In this document: positions 10,680-21,249 of the stretch, in pieces | Numbering within the stretch: the first letter of the stretch is position 1 | How the letters are laid out: each line of letters starts with the position of its first letter | Assembly: GCA_029262835.1 (NCBI GenBank) | Contig: JAJCYQ010000046.1 | Coordinates: 1 to 64,000, forward strand | Direction: 5' to 3' | Origin: Bacteroidota bacterium | Lineage (GTDB): Bacteria; Bacteroidota; Rhodothermia; Rhodothermales; UBA10348 | DNA: 64,000 bases | Notes under the pieces: generated by a model | Told to the model about the DNA's origin: nothing | The model's input: the letters and a program-made list of their open reading frames with translations, nothing else | Databases searched by the model: none | Program-made: the position numbers and the translations under genes

Positions 10680-13190
10680 ATGCGATTTTTCTCCGCACTT
10701 TATTTCCTGGTCGTCCCGGTCGTCCCGGCTCTTCTGGCGCTTTTGTCACTTCTGTGTGTGGCCCCTGTTCTGGTAGATGCAGCGCACGCCGCCCCAAGGG
10801 TCGCCGAGGACCAGATAGTGACCGGGAGCGTGGTCGACGCATCGGGTGAGGCGCTGCCTGGCGCGACCATTGCGTTTCGCAGCCCAGCAACTGGACTCGT
10901 CCGGTACGGCGCCGTGTCGCGACCGGATGGCACGTTCGAGGTGTTGGTCGCGCCAGGCCGCTACGAGGTAGAAGTCCGGTTCGTCGGGTTCGCGGCGCTC
11001 AAGCGCAAACTGGAGGTTCCCGCAGGCGAGGGCGTCGTCCGCATGGGCCCGCTGGCGCTGCGCCAGCGGGCCCTCTCCGGTGACGATGTAATCGTCACCG
11101 GAGAGCGGGCGGACGACGCCCTCGCCCCCGTCACCGTCACCAACATCTCGGCGACCGATCTCAAGCGGCAACCCGACATGAAAGATCTGCCCGTGCATCT
11201 GGCGAGGCAGCCAAGTATTACCTTCTGGTCCGAGAACGGCAACGCCATCGGATACTCCACGCTGCGCATGCGGGGCTTCGACCAGCGCCGCATTGCCGTC
11301 ACCATCAACGGTATTCCGCAGAACGATCCCGAAGACTTCAACGTGTTCTGGATCAACTTCTTCGATATCCAGGGCGCGACGCAGGATATACAGATCCAGC
11401 GCGGAACGACCGGATCGCGCTTCGGATCGGCCGGAATTGGCGGCGCCGTCAGCATCCGGGCCATGCCCTACCGGCCCGACTTCCGTACGTCCGTGCACGT
11501 AGGCGCGGGCAGCTTCGGGACGCGGCGCTACTCGGCGAGCGTGAACAGCGGTCTCGTCGGCGGCAGGTATGTGGTTTATGGGCGGGCGAGCCGGCTCACA
11601 TCGGACGGCTACCGGGACTGGTCCTGGACCGAGTTCTGGCGCTGGTTTGGGGGCATAACGCGCTACGGCGCGCATCACACGCTCACCCTCCAGGCCTACG
11701 GCGGGCCGCAGAAGGACGGCCTGGCGTTCAGCGGCATTCCGTTGGATGCGAACACGCGCGCCATTCCCGACGGCTTCGGTGGTACGATTGACCGCAAATA
11801 CAACTTCTCGGCGGCTACGCGCGATATAGAGCGCTTCCATCAGCCGCACATTGAGCTGCATCATACATGGGCGCCCGGCGGCGACTGGGAGTTCACGCAG
11901 CGGGCATTCGGCGTGCTGGGAATTGGCCACTTTGATTTCGGAGGCACGTTCAGAAGCGCGAACTACCTGCGGTTGCCGGAGAGCGTGGTGCCCGGCGATG
12001 CAGACGATGGAGATGCTGCGGCCACGAACGATCGTGACCTCCCGCTCTTCGTGACACGGCCCGACGTACAGCTGACCTTTCGTGCGGCGCTCGACCAGTG
12101 GCAACTCGGCTACATGCCGTCGGCAACGCGCCGCACGGAGCGCCGTTCAACGACCTTCCGGGGAGAGGCGCGGCTGCACCGGAGCCTGCGCTGGGGGCGC
12201 ATTGAAAACGCGGAAGGTCTGGCGGCAGACGTGGCGAGCAGCGTAGTGGGCAGCCGCGCCGACCGGCGCGTCTATTCATTTCGCGGCGAGAAGGCCATTG
12301 TGTCGGGCGGCATAGGCCACGCCGAGCGGCTGGCCGACAACTGGGCCGTGCAGGCTGATCTGCTGACGACCTGGCGGCAGTACCGCGTGTATGATGAAGA
12401 CTTTTTCGGCACGGAGTTCACCAAAGCGTATCTGTTTGCAAACCCCTCGATCGGCGTCACTTACCGGCCGGAGCAGCCGCTCCGCGGGTTTCTGAGTCTT
12501 GCCGTCACGCAGCGCGAGCCGCGACTCAAGTCGCTTTATGACGGCGAGGAAGCCGGAGCGGGTTTCGTGCCGCAGCTTGGCCGTGTTACGCCTGAGACAG
12601 TTTTTGACGTGGAATTGGGCGCCGCGTGGACGGCCCAACGTCACCGCCTGACATCGACCGTCTTTTTCATGGATTTTCATGACGAGATCGTTCCGACGGG
12701 CGAACTGGATCAGTTCGGCGTGGCCCGAACCACCAACGCCGACCGCTCGCGCCACACCGGCGTCGAGGTGGAAGGAGAGGTGCTGATCGGCACGGGTACC
12801 AGTGGCCTGGCTGGCCTGCAGACCACGGTCGGCGGAAATGGCACGTGGGCACGCCACGAGTTCGAGGATGGGACGCCGATTGCGGGCTTTCCGAATACCA
12901 CGGCCAATGCGCACGTGACCCTGCAGCAGGCAGGACTGAGGGTGACCGGGCAGTTCAGCTACGTGGGGGAGCAGGAAATTGACCCGCGCGTGCCTGCGCT
13001 CGAAGCCTATACCATGGTGAATATGACGCTGGCATGGGCGCCCGCACGTCTGCCTGGCGTGGAACTGTCTCTCGACGTGAACAACGTGCTGAACCGGCGT
13101 GTCCTGGCATTCGGGAACGTGGGCGCGGTCGGACCGCAGTACTTTCCGCTCGCCACGCGGCACGCCTTTTTCAGCATCCGCTACAACTAA
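10680..13190 (+). CDS. TonB-dependent outer-membrane receptor, probably for thiamine or a precursor
   Basis: An 836-residue outer-membrane receptor. It has a signal peptide (MRFFSALYFLVVPVVPALLA... ending near DAAHA). A carboxypeptidase-regulatory-like domain follows, with GSVVDASGEALPGATIAF and PGRYEVEVRFVGF. The plug region has KDLPVHLARQPSITFWSENG, TLRMRGFDQRRIAVTINGIP and IQIQRGTTGSRFGSAGIGGA. The rest is a long beta barrel ending in an aromatic-rich strand (RHAFFSIRYN). The TPP riboswitch upstream makes thiamine-related uptake the best functional guess, in line with regulon studies in Bacteroidota. No PnuT-like inner-membrane transporter or thiamine kinase follows. ATG 10680 is preferred over an in-frame codon at 10620 because it starts the signal peptide and lies downstream of the terminator. 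Confidence 0.88.
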   Translation: MRFFSALYFLVVPVVPALLALLSLLCVAPVLVDAAHAAPRVAEDQIVTGSVVDASGEALPGATIAFRSPATGLVRYGAVSRPDGTFEVLVAPGRYEVEVRFVGFAALKRKLEVPAGEGVVRMGPLALRQRALSGDDVIVTGERADDALAPVTVTNISATDLKRQPDMKDLPVHLARQPSITFWSENGNAIGYSTLRMRGFDQRRIAVTINGIPQNDPEDFNVFWINFFDIQGATQDIQIQRGTTGSRFGSAGIGGAVSIRAMPYRPDFRTSVHVGAGSFGTRRYSASVNSGLVGGRYVVYGRASRLTSDGYRDWSWTEFWRWFGGITRYGAHHTLTLQAYGGPQKDGLAFSGIPLDANTRAIPDGFGGTIDRKYNFSAATRDIERFHQPHIELHHTWAPGGDWEFTQRAFGVLGIGHFDFGGTFRSANYLRLPESVVPGDADDGDAAATNDRDLPLFVTRPDVQLTFRAALDQWQLGYMPSATRRTERRSTTFRGEARLHRSLRWGRIENAEGLAADVASSVVGSRADRRVYSFRGEKAIVSGGIGHAERLADNWAVQADLLTTWRQYRVYDEDFFGTEFTKAYLFANPSIGVTYRPEQPLRGFLSLAVTQREPRLKSLYDGEEAGAGFVPQLGRVTPETVFDVELGAAWTAQRHRLTSTVFFMDFHDEIVPTGELDQFGVARTTNADRSRHTGVEVEGEVLIGTGTSGLAGLQTTVGGNGTWARHEFEDGTPIAGFPNTTANAHVTLQQAGLRVTGQFSYVGEQEIDPRVPALEAYTMVNMTLAWAPARLPGVELSLDVNNVLNRRVLAFGNVGAVGPQYFPLATRHAFFSIRYN

Positions 13191-13293
13191 GCGTGTTGAA
13201 GAACCAGCGTGTGTCGGGACGCGCGCCGGTTTCGGCGAAAGGAGGAGTTCGGTTCGCGGTCGGCTGCCCGGATGGTCGGCTGCCCTGCCCATG

Positions 13294-13316
13294 AAAGATG
13301 AGCCTGCTTCTTTGGT
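13294..13316 (+). repeat. Copy of a dispersed intergenic repeat (23 bp shared with 46832-46854)
   Basis: The 23 bases beginning AAAGATGAGCCTGC and ending TTTGGT are identical to 46832-46854. It lies about 100 bp after the TonB receptor stop in an otherwise empty 210-bp gap that also holds CAGCCTGT/CAGCCCGT repeats (about 13350-13375). It is a partial member of the family described at 46744 and 53459. Confidence 0.7.
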
Positions 13317-13400
13317 CCATGCGAGCCGAAACGGCCAGTCGGTCAGCCGGCCTGTCAGCCTGTCAGCCCGTCGGCCAGCGAGGCCGCGCTATTCGGCCGC

Positions 13401-14348
13401 CTACCAGAAGAGCTGCTTCATGCAGTAGACTGAGCCGCCGGACTTCATGAATTCGCCGGTGTCGACTTCGACGGGCGTAAATCCGTGGGCGCGGAGCTGG
13501 CGGCAGGTCTCGGTGCTGCCCTCCTGGATAATGACATGTTTGCCGTCAGCGCAGGTCGCATTGCAAGCGAAGAGCTCCCGGGCTTCGCGCTCCGGGACCT
13601 CGATCACGACCTTGAAAAAATGCTTCAGAATGTCGTATCCACAGGATTCAAACGCCCCCGGGAAGGCCAGCGCGTGGTCTTCGTCGAGCACGCAGAGGCA
13701 CGTGTCGAGATGATAGAAATCAGGATCATCGAGGTAGAGTAGCACGATCGGAACGTCGAGCTGCCGGTCGATAATGTCGTAGGCCGCCGGATTCGTGCGG
13801 AATCCGTAGCCGCCCCACAGGAGCCAGCGACCAGGATGCCACATGGCATCGCCCATGCCCTCGAAGGCGATATCGGCCAGCGTCACGTCTTCAATGACGT
13901 CGTAGTCTGCGTCCGCGAAGAATTTCTGGAAGTAGGGGACTTCAAGGCGGCGCTGCAGAGCGTACATGCGGCTGAGCACGGCGCGGTGCGCCGAGTCCGC
14001 GCTCTGCGCCGAGCCTGCTCCCTGCGCCGAGCCTGCTCCCTGCGCGGTGCGCTCCGGCGTGCGAACGGGAAGTGTCTGGTTGGCACAGAAGACCATGTCT
14101 GGAAAACCCTCGGCGCCGTCGACGACCGTGACTGGCATGCCCGTTTCCTCGAATGCGCGGCGGACGCCGTCCCACTGACGGCGGGCCAGATTACGGTCCA
14201 CGTTACCGATCTGACCGGCCATGTGGGCATTGATCACGTACTCCACGTCGAAGTGTTCGGGCGTGGTCATGAGTACGCGCTCGGGCCGGGGAACGGCGAG
14301 GCACGCCTGGGTGCCGAAATCAATGGCGGAGAGGTCTCTGTAAATCAT
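13401..14348 (-). CDS. Amidinotransferase/dimethylargininase-family protein
   Basis: A 315-residue guanidino-modifying enzyme of the pentein superfamily. The catalytic triad is visible: an acidic residue in EGMGDAMWH, His in FYHLDTCLCVLDEDHALAFP (about 214), and the nucleophile Cys309 in SGGSVYCMKQLFW at the very C-terminus. Substrates in the family include arginine, methylated arginine and ornithine. Which one applies here cannot be decided. An insertion near residues 100-120 is a tandem repeat at protein level (AQGAGS AQGAGS AQSADS), encoded by repeated 18-bp units. It looks like a tolerated loop expansion. It is transcribed in the same direction as the lipoprotein, pgk and gap genes that lie upstream of it. 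Confidence 0.85.
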   Translation of the reverse strand: MIYRDLSAIDFGTQACLAVPRPERVLMTTPEHFDVEYVINAHMAGQIGNVDRNLARRQWDGVRRAFEETGMPVTVVDGAEGFPDMVFCANQTLPVRTPERTAQGAGSAQGAGSAQSADSAHRAVLSRMYALQRRLEVPYFQKFFADADYDVIEDVTLADIAFEGMGDAMWHPGRWLLWGGYGFRTNPAAYDIIDRQLDVPIVLLYLDDPDFYHLDTCLCVLDEDHALAFPGAFESCGYDILKHFFKVVIEVPEREARELFACNATCADGKHVIIQEGSTETCRQLRAHGFTPVEVDTGEFMKSGGSVYCMKQLFW

Positions 14349-14360
14349 GCGCTAAGTTAT

Positions 14361-15212
14361 TTACCGGGCGCGCTGATTTACAATACGCGTCGTGACCCGC
14401 ACCCGGCCGCGCTGCGTCGTGACGCGCGATGCGCCGATGATGTCGCGGACTCGCTCTGGAAGGGAGGATTGCATTCCGGCAAAAAGAGCCGCCGCAGACA
14501 GCAGGCCGGCGATCTGTGTGGCCGACGCGCCGTCTGTCGGCTCTCCCATGAGTTCCACGTGAAGAGTGTCAGCGCGCGGCGTGAGCCCGACCGCGACGGC
14601 ACTGAAACGGCCCATGAGCGTACCGATCTGCGGGATGTCCCGGATGCCACGGGGCGCCACGCGGCGGGCGAAGGCCATGTCGCTCACGAGTACCCACGAC
14701 GGGGCCGTGGACACTTCGTGCGCGAGCGGCGGAAGACCCGCCAAACTGTCCACTGCAACAGGCCCCTGTGCCCTCTCGGCCGCCGCTGCCTCGAAATGCG
14801 CCGAGATAGCGCGCATCCAGTCCTGACTGGTCGATGCGACGCGAATGCCGCCGAGGAGCGTGTCCCGGTGTAAAGGCCGTCCACCGAACGAGTCTGGCAG
14901 ACCGCCGCCTTCGCCTCGGCGCTCACCCTCAATCTCGTCCATGAACTGCACGAGTCCAATATTATCGAGGCTGTCGAGCGCCGCGTAGGTTACCGCAGCG
15001 CCGAGCCCTGCCTGGTCCGGCACGTCCGCATCCAGCCCCGGAAACCGGAACGTACCATCCAGTTTGGCCAGCACAGGGACGCCCGCTCCGAGCGCATCGG
15101 CCGCGCGGCCATCGCGCTCCGATGGCGGAACGAGCGGGCGCACGTCGTCCGTCTGGCACGAGGCGAGCTGTACGGCGACAAGGGTGAAAACAAGAGCTGG
15201 AATGCGCTGCAT
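14361..15212 (-). CDS. Lipoprotein of unknown function
   Basis: The preferred start gives a 283-residue protein, MQRIPALVFTLVAV then QLASC, a lipoprotein signal with the lipidated Cys at residue 19. The mature part has DGTFRFPGLDADVPDQ, NIGLVQFMDEIEGE, a region with VSDMAFARRVAPRG, and a C-terminal helix-rich part with ATQIAGLLSAAALFAG. It ends with strands RGRVRVTTRIVN. It does not match a family I can name. It starts 32 bp after the pgk stop on the same strand, so it is probably co-transcribed with the gap-pgk pair. A longer upstream reading frame overlaps pgk and is less likely. Confidence 0.7.
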   Translation of the reverse strand: MQRIPALVFTLVAVQLASCQTDDVRPLVPPSERDGRAADALGAGVPVLAKLDGTFRFPGLDADVPDQAGLGAAVTYAALDSLDNIGLVQFMDEIEGERRGEGGGLPDSFGGRPLHRDTLLGGIRVASTSQDWMRAISAHFEAAAAERAQGPVAVDSLAGLPPLAHEVSTAPSWVLVSDMAFARRVAPRGIRDIPQIGTLMGRFSAVAVGLTPRADTLHVELMGEPTDGASATQIAGLLSAAALFAGMQSSLPERVRDIIGASRVTTQRGRVRVTTRIVNQRAR

Positions 15213-15244
15213 GAGTGAGCGGACGCGGGAAACTGGATGGGGTT

Positions 15245-17631
<2,387 letters not shown>

Positions 17632-17708
17632 TTACTTTTTTGGGTAATTTGCGAGGCTCAGCAAAACTTTCAAGTTGCAGTCCAACTGTATTTCCGCACG
17701 ACGAGCCC

Positions 17709-18407
17709 ATGTCAACACTCAAGCCCACGCGCAAGGTATCCCGGCGTCACGAACTCCGTGAAGACACCGTCATCACGTTCTACGCCCGCGCCCTGGATTT
17801 CTATGAAAAGAACGGACGCACGGTGCAGTTGGTGGCCGCCGGCGTTGTGGCCGTCATCGCGCTCTTCCTGGCCTATGGGTGGTACCAGTCGGGGCAGAAC
17901 GAGAAGGCGCTCGCCGAAATGGCGTTTGCCGTGGACCGGTATGAGGACGGGGCGTACCGCGCCGCGCTCGACGGGGACATTACATTCACCGGGCTGATTG
18001 AAATTGCCGATTCCTATGGCGGAACAGCAGCGGGCAATCTGGCCCGGTTCTATGCAGCTGACGCCTTTTTCCGTCTTGGAGACCTTGAAAACGCGCTGAC
18101 GTACTTCCGCGCCTATAACAAGTCGTCCGATTACCTGGGCGCATCGGCATTGGCCGGAGAGGCCGCCATTCTGGAAGCGCAGGACGAATTTGAGAAGGCG
18201 GGCGATCTGTTTCGCCGCGCCGCCAATCTGTTTTCGTCGGAGATCACGTCGCCAGAATATTTGATGGATGCCGCCCGCGCCTACGAGCGGGCGGGTGCCA
18301 TTTCTGAGGCGGAAGAAGTCCTTGAAGATATCCAGAACGACTGGCCAGACAGCCAGGCCGCCCGCAACATCGAGTTTGACCTGGCCCGTCTCTCCGCTCA
18401 GAAATAA
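17709..18407 (+). CDS. Membrane-anchored TPR protein (YfgM/BamD-like)
   Basis: A 232-residue protein with a basic N-terminus, one transmembrane helix at about residues 40-60 (VQLVAAGVVAVIALFLAYGWY), and tetratricopeptide repeats in the remainder. Repeat-like helices include GNLARFYAADAFFRLGDLENALTYF, ASALAGEAAILEAQDEFEKAGDLF and EYLMDAARAYERAGAISEAEEVL. Such proteins act as scaffolds at the membrane, for example around the Sec machinery. The specific role is not shown. The ATG at 17709 is the natural start, as the upstream extension has no recognisable content. The NtrC-type gene follows after 14 bp. Confidence 0.8.
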   Translation: MSTLKPTRKVSRRHELREDTVITFYARALDFYEKNGRTVQLVAAGVVAVIALFLAYGWYQSGQNEKALAEMAFAVDRYEDGAYRAALDGDITFTGLIEIADSYGGTAAGNLARFYAADAFFRLGDLENALTYFRAYNKSSDYLGASALAGEAAILEAQDEFEKAGDLFRRAANLFSSEITSPEYLMDAARAYERAGAISEAEEVLEDIQNDWPDSQAARNIEFDLARLSAQK

Positions 18408-18421
18408 CGAAGGGCAACGCC

Positions 18422-19813
18422 GTGGCAGTACCCTCCATCCTTGTAGTCGATGACGAAGCGGCCATTCGCCGGACGCTCCGCGAGATACTGGAATACGAGG
18501 ACTGGGCAGTGACGGAGGCCGCGGATGGCGAGGCGGCGCTGAGGGCCCTGCGCTCAAGCCCGTTCGATGTCGTGCTGCTTGACGTCAAGATGCCGGGCCT
18601 GGATGGGCTGGAAGTCCTGGCGGCCATGGGGAAAGAAGGTCTTGGCGTGCCCACCGTCATGATTTCCGGCCACGGCAACATTGAAACGGCCGTGGAGGCG
18701 ACGAAGCTTGGCGCGTTCGACTTCGTCGAGAAGCCGCCCGACCTGAACCGGCTGCTCGTTACGCTCCGAAACGCCATGGATCGCGGGCAGCTTGAGGCGG
18801 AGAACCGCCGCATGCGACAGGCCATCTCGGAGCGGCACGCCGGTGATTTGACACCAATTCTTGGAGACAGCCCGGCCATTCGTCATATCAAGGAAACGAT
18901 TGACCGCGTCGCTCCGACCGAAGCCCGCGTCCTGATTACAGGCGAGCCCGGGACGGGCAAGGAACTCGTGGCCAAATGGGTGCACCGCCTGTCGAGCCGC
19001 GCCGAGGGCCCGGTGGTCGAAGTCAACTGCGCCGCCATTCCCGGCGAACTCATTGAGAGCGAACTCTTCGGGCACGAAAAAGGGAGTTTCACGGGCGCCA
19101 CGAAGCAGCGGATTGGCAAGTTTGAGCAGGCGCACGGAGGCACACTCTTCCTGGATGAAATCGGCGACATGAGCCTGTCGGCGCAGGCCAAGGTGCTGCG
19201 CGCGTTGCAGGAAAACGAAATTACCCGCGTTGGGGGAGACCGCTCCATTCCGGTCGATGTGCGCGTCATTGCGGCCACCAACAAAAACCTGCTCGAGCGC
19301 ACGCAGGACGGCTCCTTCCGCGAGGACCTTTACCACCGCCTGTCGGTCATCCTCATGCACGTCCCACCGCTTCGGGACCGGCGAAGTGATATTCCCATCA
19401 TCGCCGAGCATATTGGCGATCGTCTCGCGCGCCGCAACGGTCTGGAGCCCAAAGCCTTCACGCCCGAGGCCCTGTCGGCGCTCGAAGGTTGTGAGTGGCG
19501 CGGTAACGTGCGCGAACTTCACAACGTCGTGGAGCGGCTGACCATCCTCAGCCAGGGCGAGCGCATTACCCATCTCGACGTGGAACGCTACGTGGCACCC
19601 GCCGGAAGCCACGTCAACCCGATCATGGGCCTCATGGACCGCTTCCATCAGTTCCAGGAGTTCCGGGATATGGCCGAAAAGCTCTTCATTGAGCACAAGC
19701 TGAGCGAGTTCGAATGGAATATTTCCCGCACGGCCGAGGCCATCGGCATCCAGCGATCGCATCTCTACAACAAGATGGACAAGTATGACATCCAGCGCGC
19801 TCCCGATAGTTGA
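18422..19813 (+). CDS. Sigma-54-dependent response regulator (NtrC family)
   Basis: The 463-residue activator has three domains. The receiver has acidic residues in VVDDE, phospho-acceptor Asp54 in [10 protein letters not shown], and Lys in VEKP. The AAA+ domain has Walker A GEPGTGKE (about 174), GSFTGA (about 221, the sigma-54 contact loop with Ser for Ala), Walker [12 protein letters not shown] and [11 protein letters not shown] Fis-type helix-turn-helix is at the C-terminus ([20 protein letters not shown]). No histidine kinase is next to it, so the input signal is unknown. The start is GTG, with GAAGGG about 6 bp upstream. The end overlaps lolD by 29 bp. Confidence 0.93.
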   Translation: MAVPSILVVDDEAAIRRTLREILEYEDWAVTEAADGEAALRALRSSPFDVVLLDVKMPGLDGLEVLAAMGKEGLGVPTVMISGHGNIETAVEATKLGAFDFVEKPPDLNRLLVTLRNAMDRGQLEAENRRMRQAISERHAGDLTPILGDSPAIRHIKETIDRVAPTEARVLITGEPGTGKELVAKWVHRLSSRAEGPVVEVNCAAIPGELIESELFGHEKGSFTGATKQRIGKFEQAHGGTLFLDEIGDMSLSAQAKVLRALQENEITRVGGDRSIPVDVRVIAATNKNLLERTQDGSFREDLYHRLSVILMHVPPLRDRRSDIPIIAEHIGDRLARRNGLEPKAFTPEALSALEGCEWRGNVRELHNVVERLTILSQGERITHLDVERYVAPAGSHVNPIMGLMDRFHQFQEFRDMAEKLFIEHKLSEFEWNISRTAEAIGIQRSHLYNKMDKYDIQRAPDS

Positions 19814-20477
19814 GGTCCGCCACGTTGAGCGTACGTACACGACGGCATCTGGCGGGAAACTTCCTGTCCTGGTAGATGCGAACCTGTCGGTGGCTCGCGG
19901 CGAAGTGGTGGCCATCACGGGAGAGAGCGGTTCAGGCAAGAGCACGCTGCTGCATATCATGGGCGCACTGGATCGACCCGATGCGGGGACCGTGCTGTTC
20001 GAAGGCCGCGACATGTTCGCGGCAGACGACGAGGCGCTCTCGTCCTTCCGCAACCAGAGCGTTGGGTTTGTCTTCCAGTTCCACCATCTGCTGCCGGAGT
20101 TTTCGGCGCTCGAAAACGTGCTGATGCCAGCGCTCATCGCCGGCCGGAGCGGGCGCGCGGCGCGCACCCGGGCCGCCGAACTGCTGGCGACAGTTGGTCT
20201 TTCCGACAGGGCTGAACACCGGCCCGCCGAGTTGTCAGGCGGCGAAAAGCAGCGTGTGGCCATTGCCCGTGCGCTCATGAACGGGCCCGACGTGGTGCTG
20301 GCCGACGAGCCTACTGGCAACCTCGACGCAAAAACGGCCGATATCCTGCACAACGAACTCATTCGGCTGAGCCGTGAACTGGGCCAGACGTTCGTACTTG
20401 TCACCCACAACCCCGCCTTTGCCGCCATGGCCGATCGGACGGTCCTGCTCGAGCAGGGGACGCTGCACGCATCATGA
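19785..20477 (+). CDS. lolD: ABC transporter ATPase, LolD-like
   Basis: A 230-residue ATP-binding subunit of the MacB/LolD class. Walker [10 protein letters not shown] is near residue 46, the Q-loop region is [21 protein letters not shown], and the signature [15 protein letters not shown] leads to Walker [13 protein letters not shown] and the H-loop VLVTHN. The [16 protein letters not shown] motif is typical of LolD, which powers lipoprotein release from the inner membrane. No LolC/E permease is adjacent. The ATG lies inside the end of the regulator gene (29-bp overlap) and the stop overlaps the pdxH start (ATGA), so its expression is tied to the block. A macrolide-type exporter ATPase cannot be fully excluded. 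Confidence 0.88.
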   Translation: MTSSALPIVEVRHVERTYTTASGGKLPVLVDANLSVARGEVVAITGESGSGKSTLLHIMGALDRPDAGTVLFEGRDMFAADDEALSSFRNQSVGFVFQFHHLLPEFSALENVLMPALIAGRSGRAARTRAAELLATVGLSDRAEHRPAELSGGEKQRVAIARALMNGPDVVLADEPTGNLDAKTADILHNELIRLSRELGQTFVLVTHNPAFAAMADRTVLLEQGTLHAS

Positions 20478-21187
20478 GTATAATTTCTTTTCTGAGGGCT
20501 CTCTGGACAGCCGGACGGGGCATTGTCGTCGGTATGCCGGACGTAACACCGGAGAGCAATCCCATGGAGCTGTTCGACGCCTGGTACCGCGCCGCAGAAA
20601 CGTCCGGGCTGTTCATGCCGGAAGCCATGGCGCTCACAAGCGCATCGGCCGACGGACGCCCGTCGTCGCGGATGGTGCTTCTCAAGACGGCCGACGAGCG
20701 TGGCTTCGTCTTCTATACCAACTACGAGTCGCGCAAATCGCGTGAGCTCGAGGCCAATCCGCACGCCGCGCTGCTTTTCCACTGGCCCATCCTGGAGCGC
20801 CAGGTCCGTATCGAGGGCCGCGTTGAGCGCGTGTCGCGCGAAGAGTCGGACGCCTACTTCCAGTCCCGCTCCCGCGGAAGTCGGATTGGGGCGTGGGCGT
20901 CCCGGCAGAGCCGTCCATTGACGTCGCGGGAGGAATTGGAGGGCGCCGTCCGGGAGCAGGAGGCTGCCTTCAAGGACAAGGAAGTACCGTTACCGCCGCA
21001 TTGGGGAGGGTACCTCGTGCGGCCAGAGCGCATGGAATTCTGGCAGGGACGACCGTTCAGGCTGCACGACCGGCTGGTCTTTGAGCGCGTGGCCGCGGAG
21101 CCCTCCAGGAGTGGTGACCAGCAGGAGCCCGTCAGCAGCCGCGAAAAAAATGCTGTGAAATGGGCAGTCGAGAGGTTATATCCGTAG
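20474..21187 (+). CDS. pdxH: Pyridoxamine 5'-phosphate oxidase
   Basis: An FMN enzyme making pyridoxal 5'-phosphate. The family pattern is clear: [93 protein letters not shown], and [19 protein letters not shown], ending VFERV... and RLYP. From ATG 20474 it is 237 residues, slightly long. A later ATG at 20534 would give a more typical N-terminus, but the ATGA overlap with lolD favours 20474. Together with pdxA at 25733 it puts two steps of vitamin B6 synthesis in one block. Confidence 0.93.
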   Translation: MSIISFLRALWTAGRGIVVGMPDVTPESNPMELFDAWYRAAETSGLFMPEAMALTSASADGRPSSRMVLLKTADERGFVFYTNYESRKSRELEANPHAALLFHWPILERQVRIEGRVERVSREESDAYFQSRSRGSRIGAWASRQSRPLTSREELEGAVREQEAAFKDKEVPLPPHWGGYLVRPERMEFWQGRPFRLHDRLVFERVAAEPSRSGDQQEPVSSREKNAVKWAVERLYP

Positions 21188-21249
21188 GTTGGATGTGTCA
21201 GTCCCGTTCTGGACACTTCTCGAACGCCTCTAAACGGAAATTCCTGCTC

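Noticed and set aside
10746-12104. Minus-strand frame of 452 codons opposite the TonB receptor
   Set aside because: High-GC antisense frame without domain content. The plus-strand receptor has all expected motifs.
18554-20782. Minus-strand frame of 742 codons across the regulator, lolD and pdxH
   Set aside because: It overlaps three well-supported genes and has Ser/Arg-rich composition typical of antisense frames in high-GC DNA.
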